Part shown: positions 36,917-45,296 of the stretch, piece after piece | Layout of the letters: each line of letters starts with the position of its first letter | How positions within the stretch are numbered: the stretch's first letter is position 1 | From: Chersky-267 sp963744115 | GTDB taxonomy: Bacteria; Chloroflexota; Limnocylindria; Limnocylindrales; CSP1-4 | NCBI GenBank assembly: GCA_963744115.1 | Contig: CAVUSI010000003.1 | Span: 62,001 to 126,000, forward strand | DNA length: 64,000 nucleotides | Direction of reading: 5' to 3' | Program-made: the position numbers and the translations under genes | The notes under the pieces: model-generated | Databases searched by the model: none | What the model was told of the DNA's origin: nothing | What the model saw: the letters and a program-made list of their open reading frames with translations, nothing else

Positions 36917-37684
36917 CTAGAAGTAGTTGACGCTGATGCCGCCATCGACGACGAGCTGCGCCCCATTGGTGAAGCGCGACTCGTCCGACGCCAGGTAGAC
37001 GGCCATGTTGACGATCTCCTCGGGCTTGCCGAACCGACCGGTGGGATTGCGGGCCAGTCGGAGCTGCTTGGCAGCCTCGTCCTTGAGCAGCCAGTCCATC
37101 AGCATCGGCGTCTCGATCGGGCCGGGACAGATCGCGTTCGTCCGGATCCCCTTCGGCCCGAACTGGACGGCGAGGCTGCGGGTCAGCGCCAGCAGGGCTC
37201 CCTTGGACGCCGTGTAGGCATCCTGCGGGACCGAGCAGCCGACCAGGGCGACGAAGCTGGCGATGTTGATGATCGACCCGGAGCCCCGCTCGGCCATGTG
37301 CGGGATGGCGTACTTGCAGCCGAGGAAGATCCCGCGGACGTTGACCGCCATGACCTGGTCCCAGACGGCCACGTCGGTGTCGATCACCGAGTGGTCCGCC
37401 TCGGGCATGATCCCGGCGTTGTTGTAGAGGACGTCGAGCCGGCCGTAGGTCGAGATCGCGTGGTGGACCATCGCCTCGGCGTCCACCTCGCTCGAGACGT
37501 CGGCGCGGACGAACGAAGCGGTCCCGCCGGCGGCCTCGACCAGCCCCACCGTCTCGCGGCCGGCGGCTTCGCTGAACTCGGCGACGACGACCTTCGCCCC
37601 ATGACCGGCGAAGATCAGGGCGGCCGTCCGCCCCATGCCGCTGCCACCGCCCGTGATGATCGCGACCTTGTCCTGGAGCCTCAT
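36917..37684 (-). CDS. SDR family oxidoreductase
   Basis: This 255-residue protein has the cofactor motif TGGGSGMG (about 12-19), NNAG, and the catalytic YTASK near residue 155 with an upstream Ser. It ends GAQLVVDGGISVNYF, typical of 3-oxoacyl-reductase-like SDRs. GGAGGA lies before the ATG. An acidic residue after the second strand (VVVAEFS) favours NAD, which is inference. Substrate unknown. Confidence 0.9.
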   Translation of the reverse strand: MRLQDKVAIITGGGSGMGRTAALIFAGHGAKVVVAEFSEAAGRETVGLVEAAGGTASFVRADVSSEVDAEAMVHHAISTYGRLDVLYNNAGIMPEADHSVIDTDVAVWDQVMAVNVRGIFLGCKYAIPHMAERGSGSIINIASFVALVGCSVPQDAYTASKGALLALTRSLAVQFGPKGIRTNAICPGPIETPMLMDWLLKDEAAKQLRLARNPTGRFGKPEEIVNMAVYLASDESRFTNGAQLVVDGGISVNYF

Positions 37685-37733
37685 CGTCGCCGGTCCTCCG
37701 TGTGCCGTCGCCCCTCCGGCGGCCGATCCGCTG

Positions 37734-38849
37734 TCATGCGGGTGAGCGTACGCCACCGGCGCGTCCGGTCGCTGGCTCCACCAGGTCCAGGACCTCGAAG
37801 ACTGGGACTGGTCGGCTGAAGCCCTTGAGGCTGAGGTCGCCGACGGACCGACCGCCGACCAGGTCCTGGACCGCAGCGTAGGCCCGCCGGTTGAGCAGGA
37901 TCTGGCCCGAGGCGGCATCGCTGCTCAAGCGCGAGGCCATGATGACCACCGTCCCGACCGCCGCGTAGTCGTAGCGACCCTCGAAACCGATCCGGCCCAT
38001 CGTGGCGTGACCCTCGGCGATGCCGACACCGAACCCGAGCTCCCGTCCGCGCTCCGGCCAGGACGGCCGAAGCGCCTCGAACCGGCTCCGCATCGCGACG
38101 GCCATCCGGACCGCTCGGGCGACGTGATCGGGTTGCTCGATGGGATCGTTGAAGAAGACGAGCATGCCGTCACCGGCGAAGTGCTCGAGGGTGCCTCCGT
38201 TGGCGACGATCTCCTCGCCCATCGCCCGGTGATAGTCGCGCAGCACACCGAGCACCTCCTCCGGTTCGGAGGCCTCCGAGAAGGGGGTGAACCCGCGCAG
38301 GTCGCAGAAGACCGCCGTCACCGGCCGTCGGTGGCCGGCCAGCAGAGCCTCCCCGTCCGGGCTGGAGATGAGCGCCCCGACCTGGGGCGACAGGAACCGG
38401 GCGAGCTCGGTCCGTTGACGCTCGATCGTCTGGAGCAGCCCACGCTCCGTGTCGCGCAGGCGCTTGGCCGTCAGCGACGCCTCGACGCGGGCCCGCAGGA
38501 TCGCTCCCTCGAACGGCTTCGGCAGGTAGTCGGCTGCGCCCATCTCGATGCAGCGGACCACGCTCGCCAGCTCGTCGACCGCCGAGATCACGATCACCGG
38601 CAGGTCTCGCAGATCGGGGTCGGCCTTGATCCGGCGGAGCGTCTCGTAGCCGTCCATCTCGGGCATCTCGATGTCGAGCAGGACGACGTCGATCGGCGGG
38701 TCTCCGGCGGCACGGAGGATCTCGAGCGCGATCCGTCCGTTCTCCGCTTCGACGACCTCGTGGCCCTGGCTGCGAAGCGCGCGGTCGAGGATCGTCCGGT
38801 TGAGAGCGGTGTCGTCGGCGACGAGGATCCGGCCGGTCGCTCCGCTCAC
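37734..38849 (-). CDS. response regulator with class III nucleotide cyclase domain
   Basis: This 371-residue protein has a receiver domain (about 5-125; VADDTALNR, phospho-Asp in DIEMPEMDGYE, Lys in PKPF), a helical linker, and a class III cyclase domain (about 175-345). The metal-binding segments VFCDLRGFTPFSE and GDGMLVFFND are intact. The Asn usually found two residues after the TV step (TVN.A.R) is replaced, the region reading VVIMASRL. Activity is therefore uncertain. It is downstream of an HPt protein and hybrid kinase, its likely phosphoryl donors. GTG start with a purine-rich Shine-Dalgarno site. Confidence 0.87.
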   Translation of the reverse strand: MSGATGRILVADDTALNRTILDRALRSQGHEVVEAENGRIALEILRAAGDPPIDVVLLDIEMPEMDGYETLRRIKADPDLRDLPVIVISAVDELASVVRCIEMGAADYLPKPFEGAILRARVEASLTAKRLRDTERGLLQTIERQRTELARFLSPQVGALISSPDGEALLAGHRRPVTAVFCDLRGFTPFSEASEPEEVLGVLRDYHRAMGEEIVANGGTLEHFAGDGMLVFFNDPIEQPDHVARAVRMAVAMRSRFEALRPSWPERGRELGFGVGIAEGHATMGRIGFEGRYDYAAVGTVVIMASRLSSDAASGQILLNRRAYAAVQDLVGGRSVGDLSLKGFSRPVPVFEVLDLVEPATGRAGGVRSPA

Positions 38850-38859
38850 CTTCCCTCCC

Positions 38860-39240
38860 TCACGTGGCGACGCCCGACTCCGCGGCCGCCCGGAGCTGTC
38901 CGCCGACGAGGTCGAACTCGGTCTGGGCCGCGTCGATCCGCGGTCCGAGATCGACGAGGTCGTCGTCGGCCGCCGCGGTCTCGATCACGCGCGCCAACCC
39001 GGCCAAGCGCATCGCCCCGAACGTGGCACTGGTCGACTTCAGCGTGTGGGCGGCGCGACGGACGGCGGTGACGTCCCCGGAGGCGAGGCCGCCGCGGAGC
39101 TCGATGAACAGGGCCGGACTGTCCGCGAGGTACGTCTCGATCAGCTCGCCGAGGAACTCGCGATCGTCGCCGACGGTCTCGAGCAACACCGTGAGCGCCG
39201 TCCGATCCAGCGTCTGATCAAGCATCGGAGGCCACTCCAT
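38860..39240 (-). CDS. HPt phosphotransfer protein
   Basis: This 126-residue helical protein has the phospho-accepting His in RRAAHTLKSTSATFGA (about 60-75). It lies between the hybrid kinase and the receiver-cyclase. It probably carries phosphate from the kinase's receivers to the REC domain downstream. The first ATG overlaps the kinase end by 23 bases; ATG 39225 would shorten the overlap. Confidence 0.9.
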   Translation of the reverse strand: MEWPPMLDQTLDRTALTVLLETVGDDREFLGELIETYLADSPALFIELRGGLASGDVTAVRRAAHTLKSTSATFGAMRLAGLARVIETAAADDDLVDLGPRIDAAQTEFDLVGGQLRAAAESGVAT

Positions 39241-42200
39241 GCGCGTTCTTGGACGGCGTCGCGGCGAGGGCGGCGGCGAGCTCGGCGGGGCGGATCGGCT
39301 TGGAGACGTAGTCGTTCATGCCCGCCTCGAGGCACGCCTCGCGGTCGCCCGCCAGGGCATTCGCCGTCATGGCCACGATCCGCACGTCCCGGCGATCGCC
39401 GTCACCGGATCGGATCCGGCGCGTCGCCCCGAGGCCGTCAAGCTCGGGCATCTGGACGTCCATCAGGATCACGTCGTAGGGCACCTGTTCGAGCGCCGCG
39501 ATCGCTTCCAGGCCGTTCCCGGCGATGTCGGCGTCGTAGCCCATCTGGGCGAGCAGGCGGATGGCCAGCTTCTGATTGACGGCGTTGTCCTCGGCCAGGA
39601 GGATCTTCAGCGGATGTCGCCGCCCGAGCTCGGGGTCGGCCGTCGGTCGTTCGGACAGACGGACCGCCGGCGCCTTGTCGACACCATGGAGCACCGTCAT
39701 CAGGGTGTCGTGGAGCGCCGACGGCTTGACGGGCTTGGTCAGGAACGCCGCGACCGACGGGGCGTCGCGGTCCCGGCTGCCGACCGACGACAGGATCACG
39801 ATCGGTGTCGCGGCTCCGGTCGCGCTCGCGTGGATCCGGTCGGCAAGGGTGTAGCCGTCGAGCTCGGGCATGTTCAGGTCGAGGAGCGCGACATCGAACG
39901 TCTCGCCTCCTTCGACCCAGCCGAGGGCCTCGTGCGGGGACGCCGTGTCGCGGCTATCGATCCCCCAGCGTCCGGTCTGCGCGACGAGGATCTGCCGGTT
40001 GGTTGCGTTGTCGTCGACCACCAGCACCTTCCGCCCGACCAGCTCCGGGAGCGGTCCCGCGCGATCGGGCGCCAGGTCCAGCTCGGAGGCCGCGTCGACC
40101 CGGATCGCGACCCGCAACAGGCTGCCCTCGCCGTCGATCCCGGCACTCTCGGCGATCAGCGAGCCGTCCATGAGCTCCGCCAGGCGGCGGCTGATGGCGA
40201 GGCCGAGCCCGGTGCCGCCGTAGCGGCGCGAGATCGACAGGTCACCCTGGCTGAACGACCGGAACAGGCGGTCCATCCGCTCGGCCGGGATCCCGATCCC
40301 CGTGTCCCGGACATCGATCGTGATCTCCCAGCGCCGGGGCCCGGCGGCTGACGCTCGTCGGTCGAGCCGGCGGCCACCGACGCGCAGGACGATCTCGCCA
40401 CGGTCGGTGAACTTCGCGGCGTTCGACAGGAGGTTGAGCACGATCTGGCGGAGTCGGCCGCCGTCCCCGACCACCACCGCGGGCAGGTCGGGGTCGATCG
40501 CATAGGCGAGCTCGACGCCCTTCGTCGCCGCCAGCGGGGCGATCATGTCGAGCGCGCCCTCGACGCACGCGCCGAGCGCGAACGGCGAGGACTCGAGGTC
40601 GATCTTGCCGGCCTCGATCTTCGAGAAGTCGAGGATGTCGTTGATGATCGTCAGCAGTGCCTCGCCCGAGGTCGTGATCGTCTCGGCATAGTCCCGCTGC
40701 TCATCGCTGAGCGGCGTATCGAGCAGCAGCCCGCTCATCCCGATGATCGCGTTCATCGGCGTCCGGATCTCGTGGCTCATCGCGGCGAGGAAGGTGCTCT
40801 TGGCCTGGTTGGCGTCCTCGGCCGCCGCTCGGGCGGCCTGCAGCTCGCTGATGTCGTGATAGATGGCGTAGTACCCGGTGTGCTCGTCGTCGATGACGAG
40901 GGGCACACTGACGATCTCCACGTCGACCGGCTGGCCGTCCTTCCGGAAGCGCCGGCCGATGAGCTGGGCCAGTCCGGTCTCGGCCGCCTGTCGGGTGGCC
41001 GCCCGTCCCTCCTCTCGACCCTCGGCCGGGAACAGGAGGTCGTCGACGTGCCGGCCGATCGCCTCCTCGGGTTCGTAGCCGAACAACCGCGTGGCCGCGG
41101 GGTTCCAGCCCGACACGATCTCGCCCCGGTCCATCGTCACGACCGCGACCGGGCTGATCTCGACCAGGGATTCGAAGTACTGCTTCTGACGACGGATCTC
41201 GGCGGCGGCGAGCGTCTGCTCGGTCACGTCCATCATGAAGCCCTGCACGTGGAGCGGTTCCCCGCTCTCGTCGCGCACCACCCAGACGTCGTCGTGGACC
41301 CAGACGACGCGGCCGTCGGCGGCGATCACCCGATACTCGAACGATTGCGTGGCGTCCGGCTCGTCAACGTTCGCCTGGGTCTGGCTCATCACCCGCTCGC
41401 GATCATCCGGGTGGACGATCGAGGCGAAGAACGGCGGGTCGAACCACGAGGCGCGCGGATACCCGAACATCGTCTCGACCTGCGGGCTGATGTAGATCGC
41501 GGTGCTCGTCGCGTCGGGCTTGTCGGTGTACAGGACGAGGGGCAGCTCCTCGACCAGGCGGCGGTACTGCCGCTCGCCTTCTTCCTGCGCGCGGAACAAG
41601 CGAGCGTTCTGGATCGCGACGCCGACGTTCGCGGCGAGTGTGGTCAACAGACGGGTATCCGCTTCCCCGAACCGGCCGACCTGGTGGAGGCTCTGGACGC
41701 TGATCACGCCGATGGCCGTGTCGCCGACGGTGATCGGCACACCCAGGTACGAGCTTGCCGCGGTGCCGACCCCGCGGGTCCCGATCGCCTCGAACTGGGC
41801 GGCCTGGTTGAGGAGCAGCGGTTCGCGCGTCTGTAGGATCCGCGAGGTCAGGCCCTGGCCGAACGGCAGCGGCGCCTGGGCCCCCTTCTCGTCTCCTTCG
41901 TAGTAGTACGGGAACTCGATGAGGTCGGTCTCGGTGTCGTGGAGCGCCACGTAGACGAGGTCGGCCCCGAACGTCGAGACCATCTGGTCGCCGAGCTGCG
42001 CGATCAGCGCGTCCAGATCGAGGTGCGACGCCAGTGCCTGGCCGACGCTGTTGACGATCGCCAGCTCCGCGGCACGGCGACGGGTCTCATCGATGAGCCG
42101 GGCGTTCTCGAGGGCGACGCTCAGGCTGGCCGCAAGCGTGTTCAGCAGCTCCAGCTCCGGCCGGCCGAACGCGTGCTCCCGGTCGAGGTTCTGGAGCGAG

Positions 42201-43753
42201 ATCATCCCGGTCGGCACCCCACCGGAGATCAGGGGCGCGAAGGCCGCGGTCTTCGGCATCTCGCCCGCCAGCGGGGTGAGGGGGTTGTCGTACTCGGCGG
42301 CCTGGCGCGCGACCTCGTCGATCAGGAGCGGCTCCGCGGTCCCGAGGACATGCCGTCGGAACCCGTACGGGGCCACCGGCTCGTCCGGGAACCGGACGCC
42401 CCGTTCGATCGTGTACGGGAAGTGGAGCAGGTCCGCCTCCCGGTCGTAGGTGGCGATGTCCACGACGTGCGTGTCGAAGATCTCGGCGATCTTGTCGCCG
42501 ACGAGGTCGTACATCGCCTGCATGTCCAGCTCGGCGGCGAGTCCTGCCTGGACGCTGTTGATGACCGCCAGCTCCGCGTTGCGCTGCCGGGTCTGGTCGA
42601 GCAGGCGGGCATTCTCCAGTGCGACGCTCAGGCTGGTCGTCAGGGTCGCGAGGAGTTCCATCTCCGGCCGCCCGAAAGCGTGCACCCGGTCGAGGTTCTG
42701 GAGTGAGATCACGCCGACCGATCGACCACCGGAGATCAGTGGCGCGAACACGAGCGTCTTCGCCGGCTCGCCCTGCAGCGGTTCGGAGGGGTTCCCGTAG
42801 TCGGCGTACTGGCGCTCGAAGTCCTCGATCAGCAAGGGCTCGCCGGTCTCGAGGACGTGTCGCCGGAACCCGAACGGGGTGACGGGCTCGTCGGGGAACC
42901 GGACACCGCGCTCGATCGTGTACGGGAAATGGAGCAGGTCCGATTCGGCGTCGTAGATACCGATGTCCACCACGTGGGTGTCGAAGATCTCGGCGATCTT
43001 GTCGCCGACCAGGTCGTACATCGCCTGCATGTCGAGCTCGGCGGCGAGACCTGCCTGCACGCTGTTGACCACCGCCAGCTCGGCGTTTCGCTGGCGCGTC
43101 TCCTCGATCGCCCGGACGCGGCTGAGCGCCGTCGCGACGTGCTGGCCGACGAACGCCAGCAGGTCGACATCCGCGTCGGTGTAGCGCTGCCCAGGCTCAT
43201 AGGTCTGGACGACGAGCACGCCGAGCGTTCGGCCCTCGGCGACCAACGGGACCCCGAGCCAGTCCACGGCTGGGGCACCCAGCCGGTCGATCTCACCCTC
43301 GGCGATGAGTGCTTCCCAGCGGTCGACGGTGAGGTGCGCCGGGCGACCGGTCCGGAGGACATACGCGGTCGTCCCCCGTGCCTGGCCGGTCCCGATGGGC
43401 TCCCAGGCGTCAGAGTCCGGGAGATCCATGTCGACCGAGTCCACGGCGTACGGGTAGTTCATCGTCCGATGCTCATCGTCGTAGAGCGCGATGTAGAAGT
43501 TGTCCGCGTCCATCAGCTCGCCGACGATCCGGTGGATGGCCGGGTAGAACTCGGCCATGTCGTGGACGCCGCTCGCGGCATCGGCGATCCGGTAGAGCGC
43601 GTCCTGGATCTTCAGCGCCCGTCCGCGCTCCGCCTCCAGCGCTTCGAGCTCGGCGATGCGCGTCCGAAGGGCGGCCGCGTCCTTGGTCGAGCCACTCGAG
43701 GCCGCCGCCGCCGCCGATCGCTTGTGCTTGCCGGACCCGCGCTTGTCAGGCAT
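39218..43753 (-). CDS. hybrid histidine kinase with four GAF, two PAS and two receiver domains
   Basis: This 1511-residue protein has GAF domains at about 45-205, 220-385, 390-555 and 560-725 and PAS domains at about 728-850 and 856-975. HisKA follows with MSHEIRTPMNAIIGMS (His near 993), then a HATPase (about 1095-1215, NLLSNAAKF, GTGLGLAISR). Two receivers follow at about 1237-1350 (LVVDDNATN) and 1380-1505 (LLAEDNAVNQ, Asp in LMDVQMPELDG). There is no membrane segment, so it senses inside the cell. GAF2 and GAF3 are near-identical, a recent internal duplication. It follows a glutamine synthetase-like gene by 11 bases. Confidence 0.92.
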   Translation of the reverse strand: MPDKRGSGKHKRSAAAAASSGSTKDAAALRTRIAELEALEAERGRALKIQDALYRIADAASGVHDMAEFYPAIHRIVGELMDADNFYIALYDDEHRTMNYPYAVDSVDMDLPDSDAWEPIGTGQARGTTAYVLRTGRPAHLTVDRWEALIAEGEIDRLGAPAVDWLGVPLVAEGRTLGVLVVQTYEPGQRYTDADVDLLAFVGQHVATALSRVRAIEETRQRNAELAVVNSVQAGLAAELDMQAMYDLVGDKIAEIFDTHVVDIGIYDAESDLLHFPYTIERGVRFPDEPVTPFGFRRHVLETGEPLLIEDFERQYADYGNPSEPLQGEPAKTLVFAPLISGGRSVGVISLQNLDRVHAFGRPEMELLATLTTSLSVALENARLLDQTRQRNAELAVINSVQAGLAAELDMQAMYDLVGDKIAEIFDTHVVDIATYDREADLLHFPYTIERGVRFPDEPVAPYGFRRHVLGTAEPLLIDEVARQAAEYDNPLTPLAGEMPKTAAFAPLISGGVPTGMISLQNLDREHAFGRPELELLNTLAASLSVALENARLIDETRRRAAELAIVNSVGQALASHLDLDALIAQLGDQMVSTFGADLVYVALHDTETDLIEFPYYYEGDEKGAQAPLPFGQGLTSRILQTREPLLLNQAAQFEAIGTRGVGTAASSYLGVPITVGDTAIGVISVQSLHQVGRFGEADTRLLTTLAANVGVAIQNARLFRAQEEGERQYRRLVEELPLVLYTDKPDATSTAIYISPQVETMFGYPRASWFDPPFFASIVHPDDRERVMSQTQANVDEPDATQSFEYRVIAADGRVVWVHDDVWVVRDESGEPLHVQGFMMDVTEQTLAAAEIRRQKQYFESLVEISPVAVVTMDRGEIVSGWNPAATRLFGYEPEEAIGRHVDDLLFPAEGREEGRAATRQAAETGLAQLIGRRFRKDGQPVDVEIVSVPLVIDDEHTGYYAIYHDISELQAARAAAEDANQAKSTFLAAMSHEIRTPMNAIIGMSGLLLDTPLSDEQRDYAETITTSGEALLTIINDILDFSKIEAGKIDLESSPFALGACVEGALDMIAPLAATKGVELAYAIDPDLPAVVVGDGGRLRQIVLNLLSNAAKFTDRGEIVLRVGGRRLDRRASAAGPRRWEITIDVRDTGIGIPAERMDRLFRSFSQGDLSISRRYGGTGLGLAISRRLAELMDGSLIAESAGIDGEGSLLRVAIRVDAASELDLAPDRAGPLPELVGRKVLVVDDNATNRQILVAQTGRWGIDSRDTASPHEALGWVEGGETFDVALLDLNMPELDGYTLADRIHASATGAATPIVILSSVGSRDRDAPSVAAFLTKPVKPSALHDTLMTVLHGVDKAPAVRLSERPTADPELGRRHPLKILLAEDNAVNQKLAIRLLAQMGYDADIAGNGLEAIAALEQVPYDVILMDVQMPELDGLGATRRIRSGDGDRRDVRIVAMTANALAGDREACLEAGMNDYVSKPIRPAELAAALAATPSKNAHGVASDA
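42083..43096 (-). repeat. internal duplication of a GAF-coding segment
   Basis: Two adjacent segments of about 169 codons (about 43096-42588 and 42587-42083) encode nearly the same GAF domain; both contain DMQAMYDLVGDKIAEIFDTH and LLHFPYTIERGVRFPDEP. The first and fourth GAF domains are much less alike. Confidence 0.85.
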
Positions 43754-43764
43754 CGAGGTGGCCG

Positions 43765-45159
43765 TCAGGCCCGTTCGAGATAGCGTTCGCGATCCCACGG
43801 ATGGACGACCGCGTCGTAGGTGTCCTGCTCGACCCTGGCGGCATTGAGGTAGTGATCGACGACGTCCTGGCCGAAGATCTCGACCGCCGCCTCCGAGCGC
43901 TCCGTGGCCTGGATCGCTTCCCACAGCGCGCGCGGCATCCGGTCGCAGCCGGTCGCGAGGTAGCCGTTGCCCTTGTACTCGGCCGGCGGGGCGACCTTGT
44001 GCCTGATCCCGTAGAGCCCGGCGCCGACGAACGCGGCGTAGGTCAGGTACGCGTTCATGTCGCCGCCGGGGAAGCGGCACTCGACGTGGAGCGCCGGGCC
44101 GTTGCCGACGACCCGGAACCCGGTCGTCCGGTTGTCTCGGCCCCAGACCACGTTGACCGGCGCCCAGCTCAGTGCGGCGAAGCGTTTGTACGAGTTGACG
44201 TTCGGGGCGAAGAAGATCGCCAGCTCCCGGGCGAGCTGCATCATCCCGCCCATGAACTGGGCCATCGTCGTCGACATCCCGTACGGCCCGTCCGCCTTCG
44301 GGTCGTGGGTCAGCGACTTCGATCCATCGTCGTTCCAGATGCTCATGTGGAGGTGGCCCGACGAACCCGTCCAGCGATGGTCGGGCTTGGCCATGAAGGT
44401 GATCCCCCAGCCGTTGAGGTAGGCGATCTCCTTGGCGCCGTGCTTGAAGATGACGCTCCGATCCGCGGACTCGAGGACCTCGTCGTAGCGGATGTTCACC
44501 TCGTGCTGGCCGGCGGCCGCCTCGCCCTTGCTGAACTCGATCGGGATTCGCGCCTCGGTCATCTGGTTGCGGAGCAGCCGGTGGAGCGGTTCGGCCTTGG
44601 TCGCCTGGAGGAGGTGGTAGTCCTCGTTGTAGGTCCCGAACGGCTCGGGCACCGCCCAGCCCGACCGGTGCTGGTCCTCCCAGCTCGTCCGCAGCACGTA
44701 GTACTCGAACTCGGAGCCGGCCTTGATGACGTAGCCGGCGTCGGCGGCCGCGGCGACCTGCCGCTTGAGGATCGTCCGCGGCGAGATCGGGATCTCGGCG
44801 TGGGTCGCCTCGTCGATCGTGTCGGACAGCACCAGGGCGGTCTTCTCGAGCCAGGGGACGACGCGGAGCGTGTCCCACACGGGTGACGCGATCCAATCCC
44901 CGTACCCGGTCTCCCAGTTCATCAGGCGGAAGCCCTCGGGCGTGTTCATCTCCATGTCCGTCCCGAGGAGGTAGGTGCAGAAGTGCGCTCCGTGGTCGAT
45001 CACCCCGTTGAGGAACGCCTGGGCCTGGACGCGCTTGCCCATCAGCCGTCCCTGCATGTCGGTGATCGCGACGATCAGGGTGTCGATCTGCCCGTCGCGG
45101 ACCTGCGCCTCGAGCTCTTCGAGCCGGGGATGCTTGGCGTGGCCGTGATCCTTGCTCAT
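43765..45159 (-). CDS. glutamine synthetase family protein (PuuA/GlnT-like)
   Basis: This 464-residue enzyme has the glutamine synthetase N domain (DMQGRLMGKRV) and the catalytic motifs KAGSEFEYYVL, GQHEVNIRY, GSSGHLHMSIW, NSYKRF and RFPGGDMNAYL. The N-terminal region and the WETGYGDW segment resemble gamma-glutamylpolyamine or other alternative synthetases rather than GlnA. It lies downstream of an amino acid or amine permease gene and upstream of a sensor kinase. Ligation of glutamate to an imported amine is plausible. Confidence 0.85.
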   Translation of the reverse strand: MSKDHGHAKHPRLEELEAQVRDGQIDTLIVAITDMQGRLMGKRVQAQAFLNGVIDHGAHFCTYLLGTDMEMNTPEGFRLMNWETGYGDWIASPVWDTLRVVPWLEKTALVLSDTIDEATHAEIPISPRTILKRQVAAAADAGYVIKAGSEFEYYVLRTSWEDQHRSGWAVPEPFGTYNEDYHLLQATKAEPLHRLLRNQMTEARIPIEFSKGEAAAGQHEVNIRYDEVLESADRSVIFKHGAKEIAYLNGWGITFMAKPDHRWTGSSGHLHMSIWNDDGSKSLTHDPKADGPYGMSTTMAQFMGGMMQLARELAIFFAPNVNSYKRFAALSWAPVNVVWGRDNRTTGFRVVGNGPALHVECRFPGGDMNAYLTYAAFVGAGLYGIRHKVAPPAEYKGNGYLATGCDRMPRALWEAIQATERSEAAVEIFGQDVVDHYLNAARVEQDTYDAVVHPWDRERYLERA

Positions 45160-45231
45160 CGTCGACTCCTCGCCCGGGGGCGCGAGAGATGTGGAAGCGA
45201 GTGGAGGGCCGACCGAGCGGCCGACCCTCCG

Positions 45232-45237
45232 ATGCTA
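45232..45237 (-). promoter_or_regulatory. possible -10 box TAGCAT of the glutamine synthetase-kinase operon
   Basis: TAGCAT on the minus strand lies about 72 bases upstream of the ATG at 45159, inside the 137-base gap after the permease gene. Confidence 0.35.
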
Positions 45238-45296
45238 CGAGCCTCGACGCCGTCGCGCGAGGCGGCGGCGCGTTCCGGTCGTTTCCGGTTGATGGC

